A DNA stretch of 5,115 nt from Ferruginibacter sp. (GTDB lineage: Bacteria; Bacteroidota; Bacteroidia; Chitinophagales; Chitinophagaceae): assembly GCA_025357775.1 (NCBI GenBank), contig JANXOQ010000413.1, positions 1 to 5,115 of the forward strand, written 5' to 3'. The translations under genes and the position numbers were made by a program. Shown here one piece after another: positions 1 through 5,115 of the stretch. Within the stretch, counting starts at the first letter, position 1. Each line of letters begins with the position of its first letter. The notes under the pieces were generated by a model. The model did not search any database. It was given only the letters and a program-made list of their open reading frames with translations, and was not told the origin of the DNA.

Positions 1-5
1 GTTTG

Positions 6-57
6 AAAGCATCTGTTGGTTTATACCTTCAAGCCTAAACCAACAGCTTTGTATTTA
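6..57 (+). terminator. Probable intrinsic terminator hairpin of an upstream gene
   Basis: An 11-bp perfect stem (CTGTTGGTTTA at 13-23 with its complement at 36-46) encloses a 12-base loop. It can be extended by AAAG at 6-9 pairing with CTTT at 47-50, across a 3-base bulge. It is followed by the T-rich tract CTTTGTATTTAT. A TGA at 4-6 could be the stop codon of a gene ending at the left edge, which would place the hairpin directly behind it. That gene is not visible, so the direction is inferred. The hairpin could serve either strand, and the T-run is interrupted. Confidence 0.4.
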
Positions 58-375
58 TATTATGCAGAGATGCATTTTTTAAAAATGTGTAATGTATATT
101 TTGAAATGCCTATTTTGCACACGTAATTTTATTTGGTACAAATACCTCTAGGTTTTCAAAACTATCTTTTTATGTATAATTGACCGTAAATAGTTTTACT
201 CTGTCTCTCATTGTTATGTAAATTTCTTTTTTGTGTAATGTTCTCTTAAAAAGCTTCTGTTTTTTCTTGCGCTATACCTCAAAAAGAAATACTTAAAAAA
301 AGTAATGAGATAAAGTAATTTGCATAAGTCTACAACCTTGGTATACCCAATTTTATAAAAACAAATAGCTTTATT
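51..375. other. Intergenic region without a recognisable gene
   Basis: This AT-rich stretch has stop codons in all frames, and I see no coding region or RNA gene in it. Small structures are a near-palindrome of T and A runs around 73-87 and a direct repeat AAAGTAAT at 299-306 and 312-319 (13-base period), about 60 bases before the SnoaL-like gene. A weak -7-like element TAGCTTTA lies at 366-373, three bases before the start codon, with no good -33 partner. None of these is strong enough to call as a regulatory site. Confidence 0.5.
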
Positions 376-846
376 ATGGATAATGATGAAAGATTGATAG
401 AAAATTTTTTTACTGCATTTAAAAATTTAGATGCAGTAAATATGAATGCTTGCTACAGCAGCGATATAGCCTTTTATGACCCCATGTTTGAATTGCTTAG
501 AGGAGATGAAGCAAGAGCAATGTGGACAATGCTTTGCAAAAATGCCAAAAATTTTTCTTTGGAATTTGATAACATAAAAAATATTGGAGAAGGTTATTAC
601 ACTTGTAATTGGCAAGCATCTTATGATTTTTCAAAAACTGGTAGGAGGGTTGTGAATAATATAAAAGCACATTTAAAAATAGAAAATGGATTTATAACAG
701 AACACAGCGATGCATGGAGTTTGCACAAATGGAGTCAGCAAGCATTGGGTTTTTCTGGGTGGTTGCTTGGCTGGAATAGTTTTTTTAGAAAAAAATTGCA
801 AAATGGCGCTAGGAAGAATTTATTGGCGTTTATGGAGAAGAATTAA
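376..846 (+). CDS. SnoaL-like / nuclear transport factor 2 (NTF2) fold family protein
   Basis: This protein of 156 residues has the size and pattern of small single-domain SnoaL-like proteins, which fold as an alpha+beta cone with a central pocket. The N-terminal helix (residues 5-20, LIENFFTAFKNLDA) is followed by the strand-turn containing YSSDIAFYDPMF (27-38) and then LRGDEARAMW (41-50). This order, with an Asp-Pro in the second element and an R-G-x-x-A-x-x-x-W helix start, is typical of the family. Strands follow at 60-84 (acidic, aromatic) and 92-115, ending in an F-x-x-E-H-x-D-x-W pattern. The tail 117-136 (KWSQQALGFSGWLLGW) matches the tryptophan/leucine-rich end seen in bacterial SnoaL-like proteins. 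There is no signal peptide, so it is probably cytoplasmic. The family includes polyketide cyclases, isomerases and many proteins of unknown function; the substrate here cannot be told. The ATG at 376 gives a normal N-terminus. No Shine-Dalgarno is present, as expected in Bacteroidota. It is flanked by long gaps and is probably monocistronic. Confidence 0.85.
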   Translation: MDNDERLIENFFTAFKNLDAVNMNACYSSDIAFYDPMFELLRGDEARAMWTMLCKNAKNFSLEFDNIKNIGEGYYTCNWQASYDFSKTGRRVVNNIKAHLKIENGFITEHSDAWSLHKWSQQALGFSGWLLGWNSFFRKKLQNGARKNLLAFMEKN

Positions 847-898
847 AATTTATTTTGCACATCATAAAATTATTTTAGGATTATTTTATTAAAAATTA

Positions 899-1139
899 TA
901 GGATTAAGTAGATTGTTCTCAAATGCTTTTACTGTTTGTATTTGCGATAAGTACTCACCTAAATTTTAGGCTTAACCCGAGCTTGTCGAAGGCGAATTAC
1001 ACTCTGAAAATCATTACTTTGCTTTATATGCACCGCCTTCGACAAGCTCAGGCTGACAATTTTACAATTCGATGCTAACAAGAAAACCATTCACAATATT
1101 TGATTTTATTAGCCTTTGCGAATAAAATACTTAATCCTA
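899..1139. repeat. Possible small composite repeat element with terminal inverted repeats
   Basis: TAGGATTAAGTA at 899-910 is the exact reverse complement of TACTTAATCCTA at 1128-1139 (12 bp). Together they bracket about 240 bases whose centre is the REP-like inverted pair. A second partial copy of the left arm (TTTTAGGATTA, 873-883) also matches the complement of 1132-1142. The size and the nested inverted repeats resemble a non-autonomous MITE- or BIME-like element. No flanking target duplication was identified and the arms are AT-rich, so this may be chance. Confidence 0.25.
976..1052. repeat. Inverted pair of REP-like palindromic repeats (large stem-loop)
   Basis: GAGCTTGTCGAAGGCG at 979-994 is repeated exactly as its reverse complement at 1034-1049, with a 39-base spacer. 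With one mismatch the arms extend to 19 bases (976-994 and 1034-1052). The arms are clearly richer in G+C than the surrounding DNA. From memory, sequences containing CCTGAGCTTGTCGAAGG recur in intergenic regions of many Bacteroidota and other bacteria, often as inverted pairs like REP/BIME elements. The pair could form a long hairpin in RNA and might attenuate read-through from the SnoaL-like gene, but it has no T-tract after it. Confidence 0.65.
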
Positions 1140-1289
1140 AAAAATTAAATTAATAAGGTTCTTTTTTTAGCTGTAAAAAATAATTCAATAAAAATAATCT
1201 CTACTACGTTTTGTATTCACATTAAACGGTTGCTTTTGTTTTTTTTAATGCTCAATCTAGTGCATAATAAAAGCCAAATTGAAAAACTG

Positions 1290-1325
1290 AATATGAACGG
1301 AGCGTCGCCACCGCAGTTCAATATT
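1290..1325. repeat. GC-rich imperfect hairpin in the intergenic region
   Basis: AATATGAAC at 1290-1298 pairs with GTTCAATATT at 1316-1325, with one bulged base at 1320. It encloses a 17-base GC-rich segment (1299-1315) that can form a few further G-C pairs. Such a GC-rich island is out of character with the AT-rich surroundings. It may be a degenerate dispersed repeat or a structure in a leader upstream of the radical SAM gene. Its role is unknown. Confidence 0.3.
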
Positions 1326-1441
1326 GCTGCTTCTTAGCTCGTTCAAAAAAACAATATATTTATTTCATAAAGTTTTTGTCTATCACTTGTTGCCTGCTGT
1401 CTAATTCCATAAAACAATGTACTCTTTTAACCAATTAAAGT

Positions 1442-1449
1442 TATTTTTG
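1442..1449 (+). promoter_or_regulatory. Candidate -7 promoter element of the radical SAM gene
   Basis: TATTTTTG is a full match to the Bacteroidota -7 consensus TAnnTTTG and is followed by CAAC and then the ATG at 1454. Transcription from it would begin at or next to the start codon, implying a leaderless or nearly leaderless mRNA. No good -33 TTTG sits at the expected 17-23 base spacing, and T-rich matches arise easily in this DNA. Confidence 0.35.
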
Positions 1450-1453
1450 CAAC

Positions 1454-2758
1454 ATGGGTAATATAATTACACAATCTCCTTTTTTAATGTTTTCTGATGG
1501 CAAAGGCGGAATTTATGAAGATGAAACTTTATATACCGTTGGTCGTAGTGGTTGGGATGCATTTCCTATACCTACTGATGAATTTATTTTATTACCCGAA
1601 GGTGGGCAATTGTATGAGCTACCAGGCAGACGTGGAATTGGGATAGATGTAGCAACGGGTGAAATGCGTATTTGTGAAAAAGGCTGGGCAGTAGCGGCTT
1701 TTATTCCTCCTGCGCATACAGGCTTGTATATAGCTGCTTATGAAACAATGCCAGATGCGCCTACGTTGCCACTATTTTGTTATACAGCTGCGGGCTGGCA
1801 AGATGATAAAATATATGTACCAGCTGTAAGAATTGAAAAAGATATAAGGCAAGAAACTGAAGGCTACCATGATGCTGAAATAGAAGTGGGTACGGAGCAT
1901 TTATTAGAGGCATATCCTAACAACAGATTGATTAAACATTTAATGGAAAATTGTTGCATGACCTATACGTGCCCTGCTGCAAGAAACCTTGCATTGGGTA
2001 GGTGGGAATGTCCTGTGCCAATATCACCTGCATGTAATGCAAACTGTATTGGTTGCATTTCTTTTCAGCCGAGCGATGAAACAATAGTGAGTACGCAAGA
2101 TAGATTGACATTTAAACCTACAGCGGAAGAAATAGTAGAGTTTACGGTGCCACATTTAGAAACCGCTCCTTTCCCCATTATTAGTTATGGCCAAGGTTGT
2201 GAAGGTGAGCCATTGTTGATGTGGGAAACGATACGAGAATCTATTATTGAAATAAGAAAGCATACACAAAAAGGCAGCATCAATATTAATACAAATGGCA
2301 GTATGCCTAAAGCAGTAAAAGCATTGTGTGAAGCCGGGCTTACGAGTATTCGTGTAAGTACCAACTCTGCTAGAGAAGAAATTTATACCTCTTATTACCG
2401 CCCAAATAATTATCATTTTAATGACATTATAGAAAGCTTGAAAGTAGCCAATGAAATGGGTGCTTGGACAAGTATAAACTATTTTGTTTTTCCAGGTATG
2501 ACAGATAGTGTGGCAGAATACGAAGCACTAAGAAAATTGATAAAGGAAACAAATCTAAAAATGATACAATGGCGTAATTTCAACATTGATCCAGATTGGT
2601 ATCTTGGTAAAATAGGCGTGACAGACACAGGAGAATGTATGGGCGTAAAACAAATGCTAGAGTTGATACAAGAAGAATTTCCTGATTTAAAGTTTGGCTA
2701 CTTTAATCCTTCAATAGAAAGGATAAAAGGAGATTTTGAAATGGATTATGCACACTAA
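1454..2758 (+). CDS. Radical SAM domain protein of unknown function
   Basis: This 434-residue protein is a radical SAM enzyme: residues 194-201 (CNANCIGC) form the C-x3-C-x2-C motif that binds a [4Fe-4S] cluster and S-adenosylmethionine. YGQGCEGEPL (245-254) supplies the Gly-Glu motif that contacts the SAM amino group, and ININTNGS (276-283) and IRVSTNSA (299-306) are later strands of the barrel. The core runs from about 186 to 380. In front lies an N-terminal extension of about 185 residues, with no signal peptide or membrane segment, and a short tail follows to 434. Four extra cysteines (167, 168, 173, 186) cluster directly before the SAM motif and could bind a second metal centre; this is inference. 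The protein resembles a conserved but uncharacterised family, and the reaction is unknown. No likely substrate peptide, carrier protein or maturase partner is encoded next to it. The ATG at 1454 is the first in frame and sits just behind a -7-like element. The gene appears intact and monocistronic. Confidence 0.85.
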   Translation: MGNIITQSPFLMFSDGKGGIYEDETLYTVGRSGWDAFPIPTDEFILLPEGGQLYELPGRRGIGIDVATGEMRICEKGWAVAAFIPPAHTGLYIAAYETMPDAPTLPLFCYTAAGWQDDKIYVPAVRIEKDIRQETEGYHDAEIEVGTEHLLEAYPNNRLIKHLMENCCMTYTCPAARNLALGRWECPVPISPACNANCIGCISFQPSDETIVSTQDRLTFKPTAEEIVEFTVPHLETAPFPIISYGQGCEGEPLLMWETIRESIIEIRKHTQKGSININTNGSMPKAVKALCEAGLTSIRVSTNSAREEIYTSYYRPNNYHFNDIIESLKVANEMGAWTSINYFVFPGMTDSVAEYEALRKLIKETNLKMIQWRNFNIDPDWYLGKIGVTDTGECMGVKQMLELIQEEFPDLKFGYFNPSIERIKGDFEMDYAH

Positions 2759-3226
2759 ATTAGAAAAAGTTTTTAAATAGTAAAAAATCTAGACATTGCC
2801 AACTTCAAAATTGTTGACTTTGGGTGTCCTTAGGTAAAATATATGGTTATTACTTTGGTTAATAACTAAGTAAACTGGTAGTAAAATTTAAGGTTTAAAT
2901 TATAATGAGATAGTGCTAGCAGGAATGCTAAAAATAGAGTGAATAAAACCGATAGATTTTAATGTATAAGAGGTAGAAACAAGTACTTGTGCAAGATGTA
3001 TTTGATGATGAGCTAATACGATTGCAATAAAATGGTTTTGTGCATAGAGATTTAAATTGGCCAAGCGAAATCGGTGGATTAGCTTTTGATAATATTTTAC
3101 TAATCAGCATCACAAAAACAAGTAGGAAATGATATTTATAAAAAATATATTGAGATAGAGTTATAAGAAATGAAATTATTTAGAGAATACTTTTTGAATC
3201 GGTAATTCTTAAAAATTAAATAGAAT
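2759..3226. other. Intergenic region without an intact gene
   Basis: All six frames are broken by stops. A weak hairpin (GTTATTA at 2846-2852 with TAATAAC at 2860-2866) has no T-tract behind it, so it is not called as a terminator. The part from about 2983 onward carries a protein-like stretch described separately. No promoter match was found directly before the lipoprotein gene at 3227. Confidence 0.5.
2983..3132 (+). pseudogene. Possible decayed coding fragment (HRD-containing)
   Basis: In the frame starting at 2983 the translation reads, after an in-frame TAA at 3028-3030, NGFVHRDLNWPSEIGG and then LAFDNILLISITK, ending with a TGA at 3130. The part before the stop (VLVQDVFDDELIRLQ) continues the same frame. 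Two resemblances can be seen by eye. One is the N-G-x-x-H-R-D-x-x-x-P-A-x-I repeat found in some bacterial repeat proteins. The other is the HRDL catalytic loop of protein kinases, where HRDL is followed by N-I-L-L. Neither is complete, and no start codon or further domain is visible. It may be a relic of a larger gene or chance similarity. Confidence 0.25.
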
Positions 3227-3694
3227 ATGAAAAATATATTAATTTTTTCGTTTATTGTTTTTATAACTTTATCATTTTGGTCTTGTAATAAGTGTAGATA
3301 TTTAGATTGTATTTTTAGTGATTATTGTGCACAGTTTAGAATTGTAAGCAAAGCAAATGGCAATGATCTAATATTTGGTATTAATTCAATTTATGATAAA
3401 AATAAAATTAAATTCTTTTCGCTAAATGGAAACGACACTACTTTTTTTCAACACAGTCCTGTACCTAGATATTTAAACAGCGATAGGGATAGTATTTTAA
3501 AAGTGTATTACAATTCAGAACCTAAAGGGCTTACTTTCATAAAGTTCAATAATGTAGATGTTGATACACTTACCATAACCTATTTAACCAAAAATACAGA
3601 ATGTTGTGGTAATGTTACTACCATTTCAAAATTTTTATACAACAATACAAACGAAATTGGTAGCAATGACGAAGTTCGAGAATTAAAAAAATAA
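3227..3694 (+). CDS. Small predicted lipoprotein of unknown function
   Basis: The 155-residue product begins with a lysine, then a hydrophobic stretch (residues 4-17), and a lipobox-like SFWSC with the cysteine at position 20. This indicates Sec export, cleavage by signal peptidase II and lipid attachment at C20. The mature part, about 136 residues, is polar and probably mostly beta-strand. It has cysteines at 23, 28 and 34 near its start and a Cys-Cys pair at 126-127, so disulfide bonds are plausible after export. No enzymatic motif or known domain is recognised. The pattern (short signal, cysteine-rich N-terminus, a late I-K-F-N-N-V-D-x-D-T-L-T strand) resembles small Bacteroidota lipoproteins of unknown role. 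Location is inferred as periplasmic or outer membrane. The ATG at 3227 places the signal peptide at the exact N-terminus, which supports this start. mutS2 follows after 76 bases with its own promoter-like element. Confidence 0.75.
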   Translation: MKNILIFSFIVFITLSFWSCNKCRYLDCIFSDYCAQFRIVSKANGNDLIFGINSIYDKNKIKFFSLNGNDTTFFQHSPVPRYLNSDRDSILKVYYNSEPKGLTFIKFNNVDVDTLTITYLTKNTECCGNVTTISKFLYNNTNEIGSNDEVRELKK

Positions 3695-3726
3695 TAATAT
3701 ATAATATGAAATTTACTGCGTTTTTA

Positions 3727-3734
3727 TACGTTTG
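3727..3734 (+). promoter_or_regulatory. Candidate -7 promoter element of mutS2
   Basis: TACGTTTG is a perfect match to the Bacteroidota -7 consensus TAnnTTTG. A weak -33 partner, TATG at 3705-3708 (3 of 4 bases of TTTG), lies 18 bases upstream, within the usual spacing. Transcription would begin near 3740, giving a leader of about 30 bases to the GTG at 3771. The element covers the TTG at 3732, which argues against translation starting there. Confidence 0.5.
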
Positions 3735-3754
3735 CAAATTTGCACATTTGCACA
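3731..3754 (+). repeat. Three tandem copies of an 8-base repeat (TTTGCAMA)
   Basis: TTTGCAAA, TTTGCACA and TTTGCACA follow one another without gaps, then TTTTAAAA. The first copy is part of the -7 element of the mutS2 promoter, and the next two lie around the expected transcription start and early leader. Short tandem repeats can change copy number by slippage, but no function is shown here. Confidence 0.6.
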
Positions 3755-3770
3755 TTTTAAAATTTTCTTT

Positions 3771-5045
3771 GTGAAATTCTTCCCCGAATCAGCCTTACAA
3801 CAATTAGAGTTCGATAAAATAAAAGAACTACTTGGCCTACATTGCCGCACCGAGTATGCCAAGCACAAGGCAGATGAGCTTCGTATACATACACGAAAAG
3901 AATATATAGAACTAGAACTACAACAAGCCAACGAGTTTAAAATGATATTGGATAGTGGTGCAAATTTTCCAAATGATTTTACTACCAATATTTTAAGAGA
4001 TTTAAAATTATTGGGCATACCCGGTGCATCTCTTGCAGGAGAGCAATTTATACTTATCCGCAGGTTGGTTATGAGTATGGAAAGTATTTTTAGGTGGTTT
4101 ACGGTAGAAGTAAGAGATACTTTCGCAGGGCTTACAAAAGTGATAGAGCAAAACTATTATGAAAAAAATATAAAAGTTTTAATAGACGAAGTATTAGACG
4201 AAACAGGCGTAGTAAGGGACAAAGCTAGCAATGATTTGTATGACATAAGAATGAAGTTGTACAAAAAACGTGGAGAGCTAAGGCGGATGTTTGATAGGAT
4301 AGTGAGCAAGTTAAATAAGCAAGGTTATTTAGCAGATATTGAGGAAAGCTTTATGAATGGTAGGAGAGTGCTTGCAGTTGTAGCAGAACAAAAACGTGTG
4401 GTAAAAGGTGTTTTGCACAGCGAAAGTGAAAGCCGCAAAACAAGTTTTATAGAGCCCGAAGAAACCACAGAACTAAACAATGAGATTTTTTCTTTGGAGT
4501 ACGAAGAAACCAAAGAAATATATAGAATACTTAGAGCTCTTACACAACAAGTTGGTGTATATGCACCACTTTTACAAAGCTACCTCAATATTGCGGGTGA
4601 GTTCGATTTTATAAGAGCAAAAGGTAAGCTTGCGCAAGAAATGAGTGCTGCTTATCCGCAATTGGTTGATAAAGCACATTTGCACCTTATAAAAGCCTAT
4701 CATCCTTTATTGTTTTTGTTTAATAAGAGAAATGGCAAGCCAACTTTTCCCACAAATATTCTGCTAAACCATGATGCTAGTATATTGGTAATAAGTGGCC
4801 CCAATGCAGGTGGTAAAACAGTTACAATGAAAACCGTTGGTTTGCTGCAGATAATGCTACAAAGTGGACTGCTCGTACCTGCAAGTGCAGATAGTACCTT
4901 GGGCATATTTAAGCAAGTACTTATACATATAGGAGATACGCAAAGCATAGAATTTGAATTAAGCACTTATTCATCTCACCTAAAAAATATGAAGCATTTT
5001 ATAGAAAATGCCAATGGTAAAACATTATTTTTTATAGATGAATAA
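3771..5045 (+). CDS. mutS2: MutS2 ATPase, N-terminal half; 3' end lost at a fold-back junction
   Basis: MutS2 is a MutS-family ATPase lacking the mismatch-recognition domain. Family members suppress recombination or split collided ribosomes, and end in an Smr nuclease domain. Counting from GTG 3771, residues 1-15 (KFFPESALQQLEFDKI after the start) form the usual MutS2 opening. Lever and clamp helices follow to about 280, including FIEPEETTELNNEI (226-239). The ATPase starts near 335 with Walker A GPNAGGKT (343-350), then IGDTQSIEFELSTYSSHL (387-404) and Walker B LFFIDE (419-424). The frame then meets a TAA at 5043 because the DNA turns into an inverted copy of itself. Only 424 of the roughly 780-800 residues usual for the family remain. 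The rest of the ATPase (signature and dimer loops) and the Smr domain are absent. An in-frame TTG at 3732 would add 13 unconserved residues and overlaps the promoter element, so GTG is preferred. Coding sequence is trustworthy only up to about 5042. The natural gene is probably complete in the genome. Confidence 0.88.
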   Translation: MKFFPESALQQLEFDKIKELLGLHCRTEYAKHKADELRIHTRKEYIELELQQANEFKMILDSGANFPNDFTTNILRDLKLLGIPGASLAGEQFILIRRLVMSMESIFRWFTVEVRDTFAGLTKVIEQNYYEKNIKVLIDEVLDETGVVRDKASNDLYDIRMKLYKKRGELRRMFDRIVSKLNKQGYLADIEESFMNGRRVLAVVAEQKRVVKGVLHSESESRKTSFIEPEETTELNNEIFSLEYEETKEIYRILRALTQQVGVYAPLLQSYLNIAGEFDFIRAKGKLAQEMSAAYPQLVDKAHLHLIKAYHPLLFLFNKRNGKPTFPTNILLNHDASILVISGPNAGGKTVTMKTVGLLQIMLQSGLLVPASADSTLGIFKQVLIHIGDTQSIEFELSTYSSHLKNMKHFIENANGKTLFFIDE

Positions 5046-5115
5046 GTGCTTAATTCAAATTCTATGCTTTGCGTATCTCCTAAATGTATAAGTACTTGCT
5101 TAAATATGCCCATGG
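4897..5115. repeat. Long inverted repeat (80-base arms) at the right end, inside mutS2
   Basis: Bases 4897-4976 and 5036-5115 are reverse complements at 78 of 80 positions, with a 59-base spacer (4977-5035). The mismatched pairs are 4899/5113 and 4929/5083. The right arm runs to the last base of the window, so the repeat may continue beyond it. The inner edge sits at AGATGAA (5036-5042), which is both the end of the forward mutS2 reading and the start of the inverted copy. This is the short-homology junction expected of a template-switch chimera. Confidence 0.95.
5036..5115 (-). pseudogene. mutS2: Inverted partial copy of mutS2 (about 26 codons)
   Basis: Read on the - strand from the right edge, this segment encodes the same MutS2 stretch as 4897-4976, between Walker A and Walker B. 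It has two changes, Leu to Met (TTG to ATG) and Ile to Leu (ATA to TTA), and covers the IGDTQSIEFELSTYSS region with LGD in place of IGD. It then loses the MutS2 sequence where the - strand runs into the complement of the spacer. It is not an independent gene. It is most likely a chimeric or misassembled end. Confidence 0.8.

Larger units (their letters stand above)
847..1453. other. Long intergenic region with repeat structures
   Basis: These 607 bases contain no open frame that resembles a gene. They hold an inverted pair of GC-rich REP-like repeats (976-1052), a shorter AT-rich inverted repeat around that pair (899-910 with 1128-1139), a GC-rich hairpin (1290-1325), and the promoter-like element just before the radical SAM gene. 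The remainder is AT-rich with nothing recognisable. Confidence 0.6.

Noticed and set aside
73..87. Near-palindrome CATTTTTTAAAAATG
   Set aside because: It is A/T runs with essentially no loop, expected by chance in such AT-rich DNA.
710..892. + strand open frame of 60 codons overlapping the end of the SnoaL-like gene
   Set aside because: It is out of frame within a confident gene, and the translation has no recognisable features.
1210..1238. Promoter candidate TTTG (1210-1213), 17 bases, TGCTTTTG (1231-1238)
   Set aside because: The spacing fits, but the normally conserved A of the -7 element is G, and it lies more than 200 bases before the gene in T-rich DNA.
2819..2857. Promoter-like TTTG and TTACTTTG before the lipoprotein region
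   Set aside because: The 27-base spacing is too long, the -7 element has a mismatch at its second base, and the nearest gene starts about 370 bases downstream.
2846..2866. Hairpin as terminator of the radical SAM gene
   Set aside because: The 7-bp stem is A/T only apart from one G-C pair, no T-tract follows, and it lies about 90 bases after the stop codon.
2928..3113. Small - strand open frame of 61 codons
   Set aside because: It is serine-rich low-complexity sequence with no domain or start signal, and it lies opposite the better protein-like frame on the + strand.
3732..3770. N-terminal extension of mutS2 from TTG 3732
   Set aside because: It overlaps a perfect -7 promoter element and adds residues unlike MutS2. 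The GTG at 3771 gives the expected N-terminus.
3713..4018. - strand open frame of 101 codons opposite mutS2
   Set aside because: It lies antisense to well-conserved mutS2 coding sequence and its translation resembles no protein; it is a shadow frame.

Overview
The window is AT-rich bacterial DNA and fits the phylum Bacteroidota, with Chitinophagaceae or a relative as a tentative guess. The evidence is the lack of Shine-Dalgarno sequences before the genes, two good matches to the Bacteroidota -7 promoter element TAnnTTTG, a short lipoprotein with a Bacteroidota-like signal, and a MutS2 whose N-terminus resembles homologues from that phylum. All four recognisable genes lie on the + strand and are separated by long, gene-free, AT-rich gaps. 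They look like independent transcription units rather than an operon.

Layout: bases 1-375 hold a probable terminator hairpin of a gene lying to the left and no gene. Bases 376-846 encode a SnoaL-like/NTF2-fold protein of 156 residues. Bases 847-1453 are intergenic and hold a pair of inverted REP-like GC-rich repeats, flanked by a shorter outer inverted repeat, and a second GC-rich hairpin. Bases 1454-2758 encode an uncharacterised radical SAM protein (434 residues) with a -7-like element directly before its ATG. Bases 2759-3226 hold no intact gene, but one frame carries a short, stop-interrupted, protein-like stretch that may be a gene relic. Bases 3227-3694 encode a small cysteine-containing lipoprotein of unknown function. 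From 3771 to about 5042 runs the first half of mutS2, preceded by its own promoter-like element.

The most remarkable feature is the right end. The last 80 bases (5036-5115) are a reverse-complement copy, 78 of 80 identical, of mutS2 bases 4897-4976, with a 59-base spacer. The mutS2 reading frame therefore stops artificially just after the Walker B acidic residues. The likeliest explanation is a fold-back (template-switch) chimera from amplification or library preparation, or an assembly error at a contig end, rather than a real gene disruption. No convincing new biological system was found. The genes have no obvious joint pathway: MutS2 is a housekeeping ATPase, and the radical SAM and SnoaL-like proteins have unknown substrates.
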